From contig OZ038527.1 of assembly GCA_964036665.1 (NCBI GenBank), forward strand, positions 9,641,835 through 9,705,834: a stretch of 64,000 nt of DNA, written 5' to 3'. The notes below the pieces were generated by a model. That model was not told where the DNA came from. It made no database searches and saw nothing but the letters and a program-made list of their open reading frames with translations. The position numbers were made by a program, and so were the translations under genes. The DNA comes from Gordius sp. MW1. Its lineage: Eukaryota > Nematomorpha > Gordioida > Gordea > Gordiidae. Shown in pieces: positions 1 through 40,748 of this stretch; positions within the stretch are counted from its first letter, which is position 1; each line of letters starts with the position of its first letter.

Positions 1-179
1 AAAACAACCTTAAACCTTAAGGTCTTTTATACACCCAAACCTTAACCCGGGGTTGGGGTTAGGTTGACCTGGGGATAATGTTTTGTAATATAGGGGGGAA
101 ATAAGAATATATTAATTACTATATATTTAATAATTATATGTTTTAGGACAAAATTAGTTTTTTTAAAATATATTAATTT

Positions 180-1716
180 AAATTAAAAAGAAAGGCGTTG
201 TGTAGTCTGCGGCGTTTATGTCGAAACCCGACGGTTGTAAAAAATCTCCAGGGAGTCGTAAAGAAGTACCGTATACCAGCTCGGCGCTTAAACAGGCGAG
301 GTCTTCCTTGACGGTGTCTCGAATCCTAGGAGTACAAGGGGAATAAGGTCGGACCAACGGGGAACGTCACCTTTTGTGGTAATGGAACTTTTGAGCTGCC
401 GGTGAAAACGCTCTACCATCCCATTGGCTTATGGATGGTGAGCTGTCGTAGTGATATGATGGTAACCTAGTAAAATAGATAATTGTTTAAAAAGGGTTGA
501 TTGGAATTGGGGTTCCCGTGGTTAATGTCGCTGGAACACCAAAGCTGGCTATCCAGTGTCAAAAATGTGCGTGCAACGGTTTCGGCTGTTGCGTCATTAA
601 TGATAATTGCACGCGTACATCGAGTGAAACGATTAAGGGCAGTAAAAATGTAAATCTGGCCGTTAGAAGGTGGTAAGGATTTGACGAGATCTACATGTAC
701 GTGGCTAAACCTGCGTCTGGTTTAGCGAACGTGCCTGGGGTTGATATTACGTGTCTATTTACCTTGCATTTTTGACATGCAATGCATTGCTTTGTCCAAT
801 CGCGTACATCTTGTATTCCCGGCCAGACGAAACGTTGGTGATTAGTTTAAGTGTTGGGCGTAAGGCTGGATGAGAAAGACCATGTAGTTGATTAAAAACT
901 ATGCGTCGGAGAGTCCTAGGGAAATCGATGTAGATGTATCGCACGTAATAGTTAAATTTGTATCTGGAATTAAGCGTTGTTCCAGTTTCAGGCTTTCGAG
1001 CTCTTATAGTTGATACTGCTCTTGTTTTTGTGTCATAGGAATTTTTTCTGTGAGTGATTTGTTTGGTTTTTGAATGGAGTTTGGTTGTTGTATAGAATCG
1101 ATATCAATTCGGGAAAAAGTGTCTGCTACAATATTCGCCTTACCTTTAATAAACTGTATATCCGGAGTAAATTGTGAGATATTATCTAATTGTCGCATTT
1201 TGCGCTGCGAGTATTTATCGGATTTAGAAGTGAGAGCGTAAGTTAACGGTTTGTAATCAGTAAAAATTGTAGAGTCGCGACCTTCTAAAATGTTTCGGGA
1301 ACGTTTAATTGAAAGATAAATTGCTAGCAGTTCTCTCCCGAATGTACTGTATCGAGTTTGTATTTTGCTCAATTTCAGGGAGAAAAGGGATAAAGGACTG
1401 ATTTCCCCTTTTACGATCTGATGTAAAACGGCTTCGAGGCAGAGTTTGACGCGTCGGTTGTAATAGAGATGTTGGCACCATCCACTAAATGATTAAGGGT
1501 CGAGATTTTATCGGGAATTATTTTATTCTTGTGAAATGCGTCGTGTGCGCTCTGCGTCATGTCCAATGGTCCTTTTGCGTCGTTGAGGAGATCAGTCAGT
1601 GGTTGTAGAAGGAGTGCACAGTTGGGCATAAAACGCTTGTAAACATTTACCATTCCCACCGACGGTGTTATAATGGTCGGGGTGGCAAAATTCTTGATGA
1701 CCGAGATCTTCTCCGG
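180..1716 (-). pseudogene. Ty3/Gypsy retrotransposon pol relic (RT end, RNase H, integrase)
   Basis: Read right to left on the minus strand, the order is that of a Gypsy pol. Near 1716-1411 is the end of reverse transcriptase (GMVNVYKRFMPNCA, LLQPLTDLL). At 1372-1004 is RNase H with TRYSTFGRELLAIYLSIK and the IADTFSRID-type end (here IVADTFSRID). At about 930-760 is the integrase zinc finger (LHGLSHPALR, then DWTKQCIAC). At about 690-200 is the integrase core (YMYVDLVKSLPPSNG; ATAETVARTF) and a tail resembling ELVYGTSLRLPGDF. Several frameshifts and stops break it, so it is dead. No gag or flanking LTR in the same orientation is visible; the left end may run outside the window. Family assignment is secure; boundaries are approximate. 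Confidence 0.88.
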
Positions 1717-1976
1717 TATTGGCTTTAATTGATTGCTCGCGGCATTTTATTTAAGTCTACTTCAATTGACTCATTTATATTACCTTATATAACTCGCGAC
1801 GTTAATTGACCTATCACATATAGCTTGCGAATTCACTACTCAATGTTAATTGACTTAATGGATTATTTCGATTAGTCCGCGATTACTTTCCTCGCAAAAC
1901 GTTTCACTTTTGTTGGATATTTAATAAAGTATTTATTACTTTATAATTTGGTATTTACTACCCTATATTAGTGACC
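1700..1976 (+). repeat. LTR-like sequence of a Gypsy-type element
   Basis: This stretch resembles the LTR at 63663-64000. Both share the ACTTCAATTGACTCATTTATA-like start, TCGCGACGTTAATTGACC, a CTCGCAAA(A)CG block, an ATTTAATAAAGTA polyadenylation-like signal and a GTGAC right edge where a primer-binding site would begin. It points to the plus strand, opposite to the adjacent pol relic, so the two are probably separate insertions. No matching internal region follows it. Confidence 0.6.
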
Positions 1977-2448
1977 CCATTTTACTTAATTTGTTCAATT
2001 AATCAAAATAAATTTTATATCACTAAAAATGTTTATTCTTGCGAAGATTTACACTTGGACCATCACATAGGTTCCCAAACATGGGCGTAGCCAGGGGGGA
2101 GCAGGAGCGGGATTTTTTTTTTTTTTTTTAATGTGAATTTTTGTAAAAATTGGAGAAAATTAGTGTTTCGCTCCCCCCTAATTGAAATTAAGTTTTATGT
2201 TGAAAATTTTATTTCACGACCTTTTGACGCAAATTAAAATTATATAATAATTAAATATTGAGATTAGTAGTTGCGTTTGTGTTAGTTCCTTCATACATAG
2301 ATTCATTCCCACCCAGTTCAAATTCAAAATCAATTCGTAATTTCCTTAAAAAATTCAGTAAGATAATGAAATAATTTTATTCTCATGTAATATGGAAAAA
2401 TAAACTTCATTTTTTAATTTTTTTTGTTAATATAAAATATTTACATTT

Positions 2449-2572
2449 ATACTTAAGCACCAAGAAGAAACGAGGGAAAAATTGTTGAGTTTGAATTGAT
2501 AGAAAATCAAAATACTTAAGCACCAAGAAGAAACGTGGGAAAAATTGTTGAGTTTGAATTGATAGAAAATCA
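2449..2572. repeat. Tandem duplication of about 61 bp
   Basis: Two nearly identical copies of ACTTAAGCACCAAGAAGAAA plus its following 40 bases lie head to tail inside the hAT element; they differ at about one base. This is a recent local duplication. Confidence 0.85.
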
Positions 2573-2605
2573 AAATGAAGAGTTAAAACGTGGCTAAGGT
2601 CCACA

Positions 2606-2746
2606 ATGACAGAACATCGGTTGAATGGATTGTGTCTAATGAATATTCATAGAAATTTAGTGAAGGAAAATACAGAATATATCGAGTCTGAAGTTCTTGA
2701 ACAGTTTGCCAAAAATCCTAGAAAGATTACTTTAATGTGGTTATAA
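2606..2746 (+). pseudogene. hAT transposase C-terminal remnant
   Basis: A 46-residue reading frame (MTEHRLNGLCLMNIHRNL at its start, EVLEQFAKNPRKITLMWL at its end) resembles the extreme C terminus of ZMYM6/TTF-type hAT transposases, where RL(S/N)GLALLNIHRD is followed by a short acidic/basic tail. The rest of the transposase is missing, so the host element depends on another source of enzyme. The match is by family recognition only. Confidence 0.6.
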
Positions 2747-3859
2747 AGCCAGACATTGATAGGAGATCTTAAAAAATTTATAAACGTTTTTTTTTAAATA
2801 TTTTACACTGACATGCCCCCTATCCATTTTTAGGACAAACTGATTGCCAACAATTTTCTGACCTTCTTCAATAATTTCCATCATCAGTTCATCTCCTTTA
2901 TATACTTCTCTGTGTTTGACTCGCATATCACAGACTGGTTCTAAAATTTTGTTATATTTTTGTAATTAGGTATTTTAAATTGGCATCATGATGCTGAGAA
3001 GAAATTTTTCTGTGATTTGCCTTCCCAAATAGTTTTTCTAAAGCATTTATTATTTATACAAATGATACTTATTAGACCATCTCGTTTCATAGTAAGCAAT
3101 GAGGTTTGGTCGTAATTTTTCCTAGTAGCTGATTGATGAAAAATTTTTAATTTTGAATAGAAGCTATTGAATTCAAATCATTTAAAACGAGATTTATTTT
3201 TCATATTAATCACTAATTAGTTTTTAAAGTCCATGATTTTTACCAGCCATAGAATGATTCTTGAGTTAAGAAAGAATCAATTGTTCGTGCTATTAACCTG
3301 CATAGATGTTCTTCAACCTATAAAATCTTCTCAAATAATATCTTTCTCTTTCTCAAAAAAACTTGTTCTTTACCTAAAACGTCAACTGGTTCATCTACCA
3401 AAATCTGCTGAACCCGATATTAAGACAAGTCCTAAATCTGATATTTTAGATTTCGCATGGATTTATGTCTCTAAGGGCTAAATTATGGGTTGCGCAGAAT
3501 ATTATTATAGATAATTTATAAATTCATAAAACAAGTTGGATATTAATAGGCACATTATCTACAAAAGCTGTTGTCATGGTGGACTTTGCGACATTCATTA
3601 TACCGTATAAATGGTTTCGCAAAACTCGACTCTTAAGCTCCTTCCACATGGATTGTGTCGTAATTTTGTATTTACAATATTAAAATATAAACAAATATAT
3701 AATCATAAACATCGTTTACATATCCTCTGTACATTGGAGGCCAAAGAATAGCAAAATATTTTAATTACTAACGTTAAATACCAAAAAAAGGTCATGGCGA
3801 CCTTTTTTTTTTGCTCGCTCCCCCCTAATCCGAAAGCTGGCTACGCCCATGTTCCCAAA

Positions 3860-4383
3860 TCAAAATAATCAAAGGGCATTTTATATTAGAAAAGAATTTT
3901 CATTCAAATCTATAGTTTATAAATATATTAATCACATGCTGATATCCTGCTCTACGTTTTTAAGTCAAATACACAATGTTAGTTTTTTGTTATTTCTAAT
4001 AACAAACGCCAACTAAATAATATAAATATATTAATGCAGCTTAGTCGGAACTAACGGTCACAATGTATAAAAATCATCACATTTTGTCCTTAAATATTTT
4101 TTGTCTAGGCTTTTCAAACAATTTTATTAGCATATAGTATATTTCGCAAGATTTTGGTCAGGGCTAAAATTAACGTATTGAATAAAATTAAAAATTTAAT
4201 GTATAGTCAGTATAAAACCGTAACCATTTTGCCTGTAGCTTTAAAAATTGCATCAAGGGTGATTAGCTTTTAAAGAGATAAAGAAACTTAAAATTAGTCG
4301 CTATACAATGACTTAAAATATTTTGTGTTTGTATCGAGGATTTAATAGCGTCGTCTGTTCATAAACGCAAAATTCAAATTTTG
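3860..4383. other. Intergenic DNA before the PRC1-like gene
   Basis: AT-rich sequence with no reading frame or repeat that I recognise. It should contain the promoter and 5' UTR of the downstream gene. The frame of the proposed start is open upstream to about 4340, so a slightly earlier start exon cannot be excluded. Confidence 0.5.
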
Positions 4384-7300
4384 ATGAATAATATGTAAGG
4401 TGTCGTATTTAAGCATAATTAAAGTTATTTTAGAGATGAAGAATATGCTAAGCTAGCATGTATTCTTAATTCCTTCAAAAAACTTCACGGTATATGGGAA
4501 AAAATTGGGTTTTCTAAATCAGTAATTGACGACAGAAGTTCACAAGTTATGAAGCATTGTAAAGAAATATTGGATCGTATGATTGTAGAAGAATTGCAGC
4601 TTAAAGAGGAATATCAAATAAAAGTTCAAGATTTGCACAAAAAGGTTACCAATTTGTGCCAATTGCTAGGTCATGAACCTATTACTGTAATAAAATATTA
4701 AAACTCGTATATATTCTTTTATTAAGTTTGACAACAAATTATCATTATTACAACAAAAAAGAATTTTAAATTCGAAACTAGAGAAATTGACCATTGAAAA
4801 AGACACACTTTTGGGAGAGATGGAAAAGCTGAAAAGTGAAGACACTGTGTTTTGTAAATTATTAGGCCATCAAATGTTTTATGTTAACTCACCTATACCT
4901 ACAAAATCTGATTTAATTGCCTATAAAAATCATTTGGATCAACTAAATAAAGAAAAGGTTCATGATTTATACAATTCATATGTCAAGTTATCAAAACAAA
5001 TTTTGCAATTTAAATAAAATTATAGTATTAATGTTTTTAGATAAATAGGTTAGCAATGTTTCAAACCCTTATTGCTAAAATAGGGAAGTTGTATAAAGAA
5101 TTGGAGTATGAGCCTCAAAATGACTTAGAAAAACAGATAGTAAATAAACCACAAAGCATAAATTTGACAACTGAAACATTATCTGAAATGAAAGAACTAT
5201 TAGAAAATGTAAGTTTATATGTTTGAATATTAATAGGGGCTTGGCTAGGTAGACACATAGTTATTATGGTGCTTAGAACTGACACATGATAAGGCAGAGG
5301 CTTTTATAATTAATAGATTTTTAAAATAAAAATAATTTCAAAAATATAATATTGAAACTACCAAATAATTTAGCTATATTTAAAAAGTAATCCATGTAAT
5401 TGACTCTGTTACAACTTATACCATTATTTAGTTGAAATTTCAAAAAACTGAAAGACAAGCAAAGCACCATTCTTTATCTGAAAAATTGAAACAAATTTGG
5501 ATGCGATTAGATTTGACAGAAGATTTTCAAAATAATTTTTTGCATGACAACAATGATTTCACCATTTTTACGTTAAAACGGGTAATTTCTTTATAAAATC
5601 TTTCAAAAATAACATTAAGATGGAAGCTGAGTATACTAGATGTAGAGAAATTTTAATTTCCAATTTGGAAACATATATCAAAACACTTCGGTTGGAGTTA
5701 AAAAATGTATGGAAACAATGTTATGTGGACAAAGAAAAGATCAATTTTTCTGCTATGTACTCAGGTAAAAGTATTTGATTTACTTTAAATGGTTTCATTA
5801 GATAATTTTTCTGATGATCTCATTGATTTACATGAACAAGAAATAGGGAAGTGGAAAAACTATTTATCAAAAATTGAGAATATTAAGGCCCTTATAGAAG
5901 AAAGAAATTATTTGTGGGATAAAATGATACATCTTGAGGTATTGTTAAAATTACTCTTTGGTCAGACACTAAATTATTGTAGATACAAGTCAAAGATACA
6001 AATCGATTCAAAAATCGAGGAGGGAATTTATTGCTGGAGGAAAAAGAAAGGAAGAAAGTATCCATAAAACTACCCAAAGTAACTTCTTTCATTCAGAAAT
6101 TGTGAAAGTGTAAATTATCAATTTGTAGGTAGAATATCAAATCAGTGCCCTTATAATGGATTGGGAAAAGGAAAATGGGCAACCATTTTTGTTTCATGGC
6201 ACTTCGTTTACGGAATACATCCAACAACAGTGGGCTCAATTTTATTACAACAAGGAGCAGGAAAAAGAGATCAGGGTAAATAAGAGAGTTATGCAAGTAT
6301 AATGTTTGAAATTTATTGGATTATGGGTGAGGGAAGGGTTTAAACTATTATAATTTTTTTTGTGTTGGTGGATGTTTGTCCTTCAAAAGGAGAGTGTTAA
6401 TATTTTCTTGTTTTGGGCTATTTTATTCAATTTTAATGTCAGGTTCAGGCTTCATACAAAAATTATATCCTTTGCTGGATAATGTATTCTCAGGTTTGGG
6501 CCAGGTTTTGTTTGAGATGCTGCTATAAATTTTTTTACCTTAATTTCGTTAAATTTATATATAAGATGAAGGCTAAAAAGGAGGCGACAAAGTTGGAAAT
6601 GACATATGGGTGCAAGGCTATTACTCCATTATACTCTTCCAGGAGTAAGATTTACCAGAGCGGAAACTTAAACAGCTTACTATTCGGCACCTCCAGCATT
6701 TACAAGTCCAAAAAAGTAATCCTCAATTTTTACATATTAGGTTTACACGCATTTCTTTTAGGGCGAAGGAGATGGCGTCAAACCGTTACTTTTTTTCTTA
6801 TATTATAAAATTTTTAGTACTGAGACCTATATCTTTAGTTTTTGTAAACGATGGCCTTTATTTTTGTTTTATTTTCCCACCCTATTATCTATCTTAATTA
6901 TAATATAATGCCTAATGTTGTTTGAACTTTATAAGAAATGCACTAAAACCTGCAACACGATTCCCTTGTATATGGTTTAAGCGTTTGAGTATCACTAGTT
7001 ACGGCCTATACTTAAAAACAATTACTTCGCGTTTTTAGTGTTCAAGATCTAGACACATTTAATCAATTATTATCAATTATCTCATTAGATTTCGCTGACC
7101 AAGCTCATGTCACCCAAATATCAACACAGCAGCTTAAAGAATCTTCAAAATCGACAAATCATCAACAAGTACAAGAAAAGGTCATCGAGGATTATGAGGG
7201 TAAATTTACTAAAATACTGTAATAAAATTAATTTTTCTAACCTTAACCCTTATAACCTATTAACACCCATCACTAATCCACTTATCTCACAGGGCCACAA

Positions 7301-8699
7301 AAATCCTAGAGTTTCACGCAAATTGCTGAAAGCCATAGAAAATATAGAAGCTACTCCTTCGAAAACTTACAATTCATACTTGCACGGAGTTACGGCATCC
7401 GCTCCACCCAAGGATAAAATGTACCCTAAAATGGGTCCCCTCACTCACCAAACTCCCCCACAAAGGGTTATTAAATAGAGATTGTGGTCGGAAATTTACT
7501 AATATCTTTTTATTTAACCTTTCTAAATTTTAAAAACGTTAACTACACGTTTTATTCCCTTCGATAAAAAATGTTATTAAAAGATTATATATCTTTTTAA
7601 AAACGAAACTCCAATTGAATTTTATAAATATTACTGTTTAAACGTTTTACTGAATTTACAAAATTCGTACATATCATATCTATACGATAATATTAGTTTA
7701 CACGATTCATTAACATTTATATTTTAATATAAATACGTATGACATGATATTATTTAGGTCGCATCATATAGAATGGGTTTAATTAAAATCGTTATTCAAA
7801 GGGGATTGGAGTAAAAAGATTTTAAAATTTAAACAAGCCGTTTAGGATTTTTAGATTTAAGTGAAGAGGCAGCAGATGCCTTAACCCTTATCTTATAACT
7901 CATAACGTGTTTTATTTAACCAACAGGCATACCAAACGAGACCGGAGCGCGTTCCTGTCCCGAACCTGTATAGTAGCAACAGCCAAGTGCGCCCACAAAA
8001 ATGTTTTAGAAATCTTAAAATATCGACGGCAGTCCGTGACAAGAGGCAAAAGCAGGATGGGGAATCGGTAAATACTTACACTATGTCATCATCTAACACG
8101 AATTCCACCCATTCCACAGAAAACGCACGATGCCGGGCCTAAGAAAGGCGACGACAACGCGGGAGAAGTTACTATGACCGATTCTTACAAGGGTTTTATG
8201 GTAGGTCCCATTTTATAAGAACAAATTTTGCTAAGTTTAATCATCAAGGCAGCGATTTATTAAATAAATAATTTAAAAATACTATCGTTATGATATACAA
8301 AATTTGTCAAAAACTGATGAGCATACTTAAATTCTTTATCTGTTTTGGAAAAAATTAAAGCAAATAAAATTCAGAGACCGCTAAAAACGTATCAAAATTT
8401 TTTTTTTTGAAATTCATAGTTTTAAGTTGAGAGAAAGCAATTTTTTGTGCTCGATTACCTTTTCAGCAAATTTTCGGCATATAATATTGGTTACTACCAA
8501 ATCTATTGGCAGTGTATTCTGGTGAAATTTTTTAATAATTTAGTAGCTAATGGATTATTAAATGCTTTGTTTATTCATTTAGACGGGTTTAGACAAGGTG
8601 GAAATTCCGTTTTGCCATAGCAGCCAGATGGAGGACTACGAAGACACGCGTTCTTCAAAAGAGGCATCCGTCATCAATAATAAATTGCATAGCAATTAA
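4384..8699 (+). CDS. PRC1: PRC1/Ase1/Fascetto-type microtubule cross-linker, 15 exons
   Basis: Protein regulator of cytokinesis 1 bundles antiparallel microtubules at the anaphase spindle midzone and recruits kinesins. Exons: 4384-4394, 4434-4686, 4727-4986, 5049-5208, 5432-5581, 5620-5764, 5802-5938, 5983-6078, 6129-6275, 6566-6715, 7089-7199, 7293-7466, 7927-8067, 8120-8200, 8583-8699. They sum to 2133 nt (710 aa; human PRC1 is 620). All phases agree. The N-terminal coiled-coil matches PRC1 around LHGIWEKIGF and TNLCQLLG. The spectrin-like microtubule-binding core is clear: LELKNVWKQCYV, LIDLHEQEIGKWKNY, RFKNRGGNLLLEEKER, LIMDWEKENGQPF, YIQQQWAQF. A basic, Ser/Thr/Pro-rich tail follows, as in the family. 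Seven introns are 37-62 bp. Weakest points: the 11-nt first exon, the GTTATC donor at 4987 and the GTTATT donor at 7467. Without that last junction the protein would stop at 7478. The stop codon lies in a transposon-derived motif. Confidence 0.92.
8681..8699 (+). other. Dispersed palindrome forming the PRC1-like stop codon
   Basis: The last codons (AAA TTG CAT AGC AAT TAA) are exactly the AATTGC-ATA-GCAATT palindrome that ends the Helentron-like units of this window, with the same flanking A/T. The C-terminal residues KLHSN and the stop are therefore probably insertion-derived. Confidence 0.65.
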
Positions 8700-8932
8700 A
8701 ATAAAATAAATACAAATTTTTATCCGAATTTATAAGGAACAAACATTTATAAATAATATTTATTACCATCCCCCAACAGGCAAGTACCCATCATTTATAG
8801 GCGCACCGTTATAATGTTAAATGATTTATACGATCGACCACCGTTTTTTTAAATTATTAATAATAAATTTACGCTATAGCTATAAAAAGGAAATGGATAA
8901 TATATAGTAAAGAATATTAAGCATTGCGGATG
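8700..8932. other. Overlapping 3' regions of two convergent genes
   Basis: Only 233 bp separate the PRC1-like stop (plus) from the CDC5L stop (minus). The plus strand has AATAAA-type signals right after the stop (AAAATAAAATAAATAC). The minus strand has several TTTATT/ATAAA motifs in the same interval. The two transcripts may share or overlap 3' ends. Confidence 0.55.
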
Positions 8933-38074
<29,142 letters not shown>

Positions 38075-38373
38075 TTTTAAATTTATTTTAGTTTAAACAA
38101 TGTTTTAATTTAAAAATGTCAATTAGTCACACTAGCAAAATAGCACGATCGACTTTTAACTGGTATCAAATGTGACACTAGTAACGACTCTAAAATATTT
38201 TATCTTAATTGAAGTCTCATTCTGATCTTGCACCAAACCTTAAGCTTTAGCAATATTCTATTTAGGTCTTTCCTCGAACTTTTCTTTTATTTCACTAAAA
38301 ATAAAATATTTGTAGCTTAATTGTAGGTGTAGCCATCTTGCCACTTTACGAGTTATGATGACTTGTATTTTAT

Positions 38374-38548
38374 GGTGGCCCGTCAACTTGCCTAAAACCA
38401 TCACGCCGAATTATTTAATATCTCCCGGTTAAAAAAGTTCCGTAATTTTGTGATTGGTTAAATGGGGAACGATTTTAAATTAGGGGACCTTTTTTAACCG
38501 GGGGACATTAAATTCGGCGAGATGGTTTTCGGCGAGTTGATAGGGCCC
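38374..38548. mobile_element. MITE with 9-bp target duplication upstream of CDC5L
   Basis: The ends (GGTGGCCCGTCAACTTGCC and GGCGAGTTGATAGGGCCC) are inverted, and the pairing continues inward through AAAACCATC and CCGGTTAAAAAAG. The flanks GTATTTTAT (38365-38373) and GTATTTTAT (38549-38557) are perfect 9-bp copies, which fits a Mutator-like (MULE) MITE. It lies 300 bp upstream of the CDC5L start codon. Confidence 0.82.
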
Positions 38549-38942
38549 GTATTTTATTAATAACTCTCCTTATGTCGTTATAATATCATACAAAAATTTA
38601 ATTAACCCTTTTACCATTAAAAATTAAACATAAATTATTGATATTTGTTTATTTTAAATAGCGTTCTCACGTGTTGGTTAATTGTAATTGTGAAGATCTC
38701 AATCTCTTTTTTGGATAAACATTTGCATTCATTGGTTCTCATAATATATTAAACACTAGTTCTAGGTTTTTTTGTAATGGCCAAACAAAATTTGATATCC
38801 CAAATATTTTTCTCCGTGTGCATTCAGTTTAATTAATATAAGGAGTTATTAATATTTTATTGAATTTACTTTTTAAGCACTTAGTTGATTATTATCTATT
38901 ACATGTGATTGATACTGCCGCTTACTATATTTGTAAAGAAAA

Positions 38943-39125
38943 TAAAAAACAAACGTGTGTGAATATTTTAATCATTTTATTTTTAATTGTTATTGAACAA
39001 TATAGAATATTTGAATATATATTAACCGAATATTTAATTCATAAATTCCGATTTAAGTAAATAAAAAAACTAACGTGTGTGAATATTTTAATCATTTTAT
39101 TCTTAATTGTTATTGAACAAATATA
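38943..39125. repeat. About 62-bp direct repeat, two copies
   Basis: AAACGTGTGTGAATATTTTAATCATTT and its continuation ATTGTTATTGAACAA occur at 38950-39003 and 39069-39121, separated by about 65 bp. Function unknown. Confidence 0.75.
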
Positions 39126-39174
39126 GTTTTATTCTTACCTTATTTTATTCAATCTGAATATTTCAATATATATT

Positions 39175-39714
39175 TACGCCTCTGGATTTCGAATCGAATC
39201 GAATATTTAATTTGTTCCCATTCAATGTTGGATAGCAATTCCTCCTAAGAGGCATTTAAAGGCCAAATCCAATGCCTGCCTTACTAAAATAGCCTTTTCT
39301 ATCGTTATATAGGTGCTGTCACCTGACCAAAAAGTCAAGTTTTGCATTTGTGTAATTAATTGGTGGGTCAAATTCTTAACATATAGCCTTTAGTAAAATA
39401 TTTTTGTGCTATCTTGCAATTTTTTTCAAAGTCCATAATTTATTTAAATTGTGATCCTCGTTCTTCATAACTTATGTAAGTTTGAAAAATTTTTAATTAA
39501 ATTTTTTCAAATTGTAGCAGAAAAAATAACTAAAATGCGGTAAGATGAAAAGAGCTAAATATTTGAATCTCGTCTATTTAAATTAAACTAAAAATAAATA
39601 AAATTGGAATTTTAAGGATTCGATTCGGATTTTCGAATCCTAGCAGCGTAAATATTCGATTCGAAACTTACACATATGGATTCGAATTCGGATTCAAATT
39701 CTCCCAGAGGCGTA
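39175..39714. mobile_element. MITE with TACGCCTCTGG ends (hAT-like)
   Basis: TACGCCTCTGGATTTCGAATC at the left is inverted to GAATTC...CTCCCAGAGGCGTA at the right. Sub-termini are rich in GAATCGAAT/TTCGATTCG words. The flanks ATATATT on both sides are AT-rich, so the duplication length (7-8 bp) is uncertain. Confidence 0.65.
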
Positions 39715-39829
39715 TATATTATCCGAATATTTGATTCATAAATTCCGCGTATTCGCGCGAATAAATAATAGAAAGGTCCGCGAAAGAAAAATTATCCACT
39801 GTGTATTAAAGTACAATGATTTTATTAAT

Positions 39830-40190
39830 GAACGCTTGACTTGCCAGCGCAGCTGGCATTAGCACGCTTTTAACAAAGCCAGGGGAAGAGAGAGGATAGG
39901 GGGGGGGGAAGACTCGCATAGGAAGACGCATGGGTGCGCCTGCGCATAGGAGACTGCGCGTAAGTGGCTGCGCATGTGCAACCTCAACACCAACTTTCTC
40001 CGACCCGAGTGTTGACTCTCTCTTAGCGCGGTCGTCCTGACCGCATACGTTTTTCACTTGTTCCTTGTTCGGGCATACGTATCGAATTGCATTGAACGTT
40101 TCCTGGATCTATTTGATTTCATTCACCAAAATTTGATCGAACTTCCCCATCGAACTTGCTGCGGGGGGGGGGGGGTGAAGGTTTTGTTGT
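39830..40190. other. GC-rich block of unknown origin
   Basis: Much richer in GC than its surroundings (GCGCCTGCGCATAGG, GACTGCGCGTAAGTGGCTGCGC), with G-runs at 39899-39908 and about 40162-40173. The minus strand has an 83-codon open frame with no recognisable domain. It could be retroelement LTR or a promoter-type CpG-rich segment. Confidence 0.35.
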
Positions 40191-40532
40191 AAGGTAACGT
40201 CATATCGATGGCTAACGATTTACCACGTGTATTTGAGCGTCGTTAGGTTCAGGATACTCTACCCAATTTTCGTTTACGCCAACCAAAGAAATTTCTATGT
40301 TATCCCCGACTGGAGCAAGACAGAATCCTCGCCACCATAAGTCGTCCAGGTCACTCCTCAATAAGAGCTGCTAGCCTCTCGACGAAAAGATTAAGATATT
40401 TCTATTAAATATAGGTGACGTCGGTATACCACACATCAGTAACCGGCGCCGATACAGGCACCAGCGACATCACTAAAAGTAAAAAATTGTCACAGGCGTA
40501 TCTCGCATAAAATGCAACTCCGCCTACCATAA

Positions 40533-40748
40533 TTACCTAGGAGCTATGAACTCCATTACCGTAACCTTGGACCTGACTACGATGGTATTACCTCTCATCA
40601 AATTACGTGCGGCGTTCCGGTAACTAACCAAATATATTAATAAACCCTGCGCAATCGGCAAAAATATTTGCCACCCAGGAAACTCGACGTCATCAAACCT
40701 ATAAAGGTGATACGGCATATAGCCAAAAAAACAGGTCATTAAGGGCAT
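40533..40748 (-). pseudogene. Unrecognised fragment with a hydrophobic segment
   Basis: A 71-residue minus-strand frame reads MPLMTCFFGYMPYHLYRFDD, then EFPGWQIFLPIAQGLLIYLV, then a basic stretch. The pattern (aromatic/acidic, then FPGW, then a membrane helix) faintly recalls the C-terminal part of SLC6-type transporters, but there are no supporting exons. I give no function. Confidence 0.2.

Larger units (their letters stand above)
2080..3851. mobile_element. hAT element, CATGGGCGTAGCC family, 8-bp TSD
   Basis: The left end reads CATGGGCGTAGCCAG and the right end CTGGCTACGCCCATG, an inverted pair. The flanks are TTCCCAAA at 2072-2079 and TTCCCAAA at 3852-3859, a perfect 8-bp duplication as made by hAT transposases. 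Sub-terminal tracts are GC-rich next to T-runs. The interior holds a short transposase remnant (2606-2746) and otherwise unrecognised AT-rich sequence. Shorter relatives with the same ends lie at 53629-53797 and 55244-55393, with partial ends near 17130 and 58396. Confidence 0.9.

Noticed and set aside
40533..40748. SLC6-type transporter exon
   Set aside because: Only a short FPGW-plus-helix resemblance exists, with no neighbouring exons; kept as an unknown fragment.
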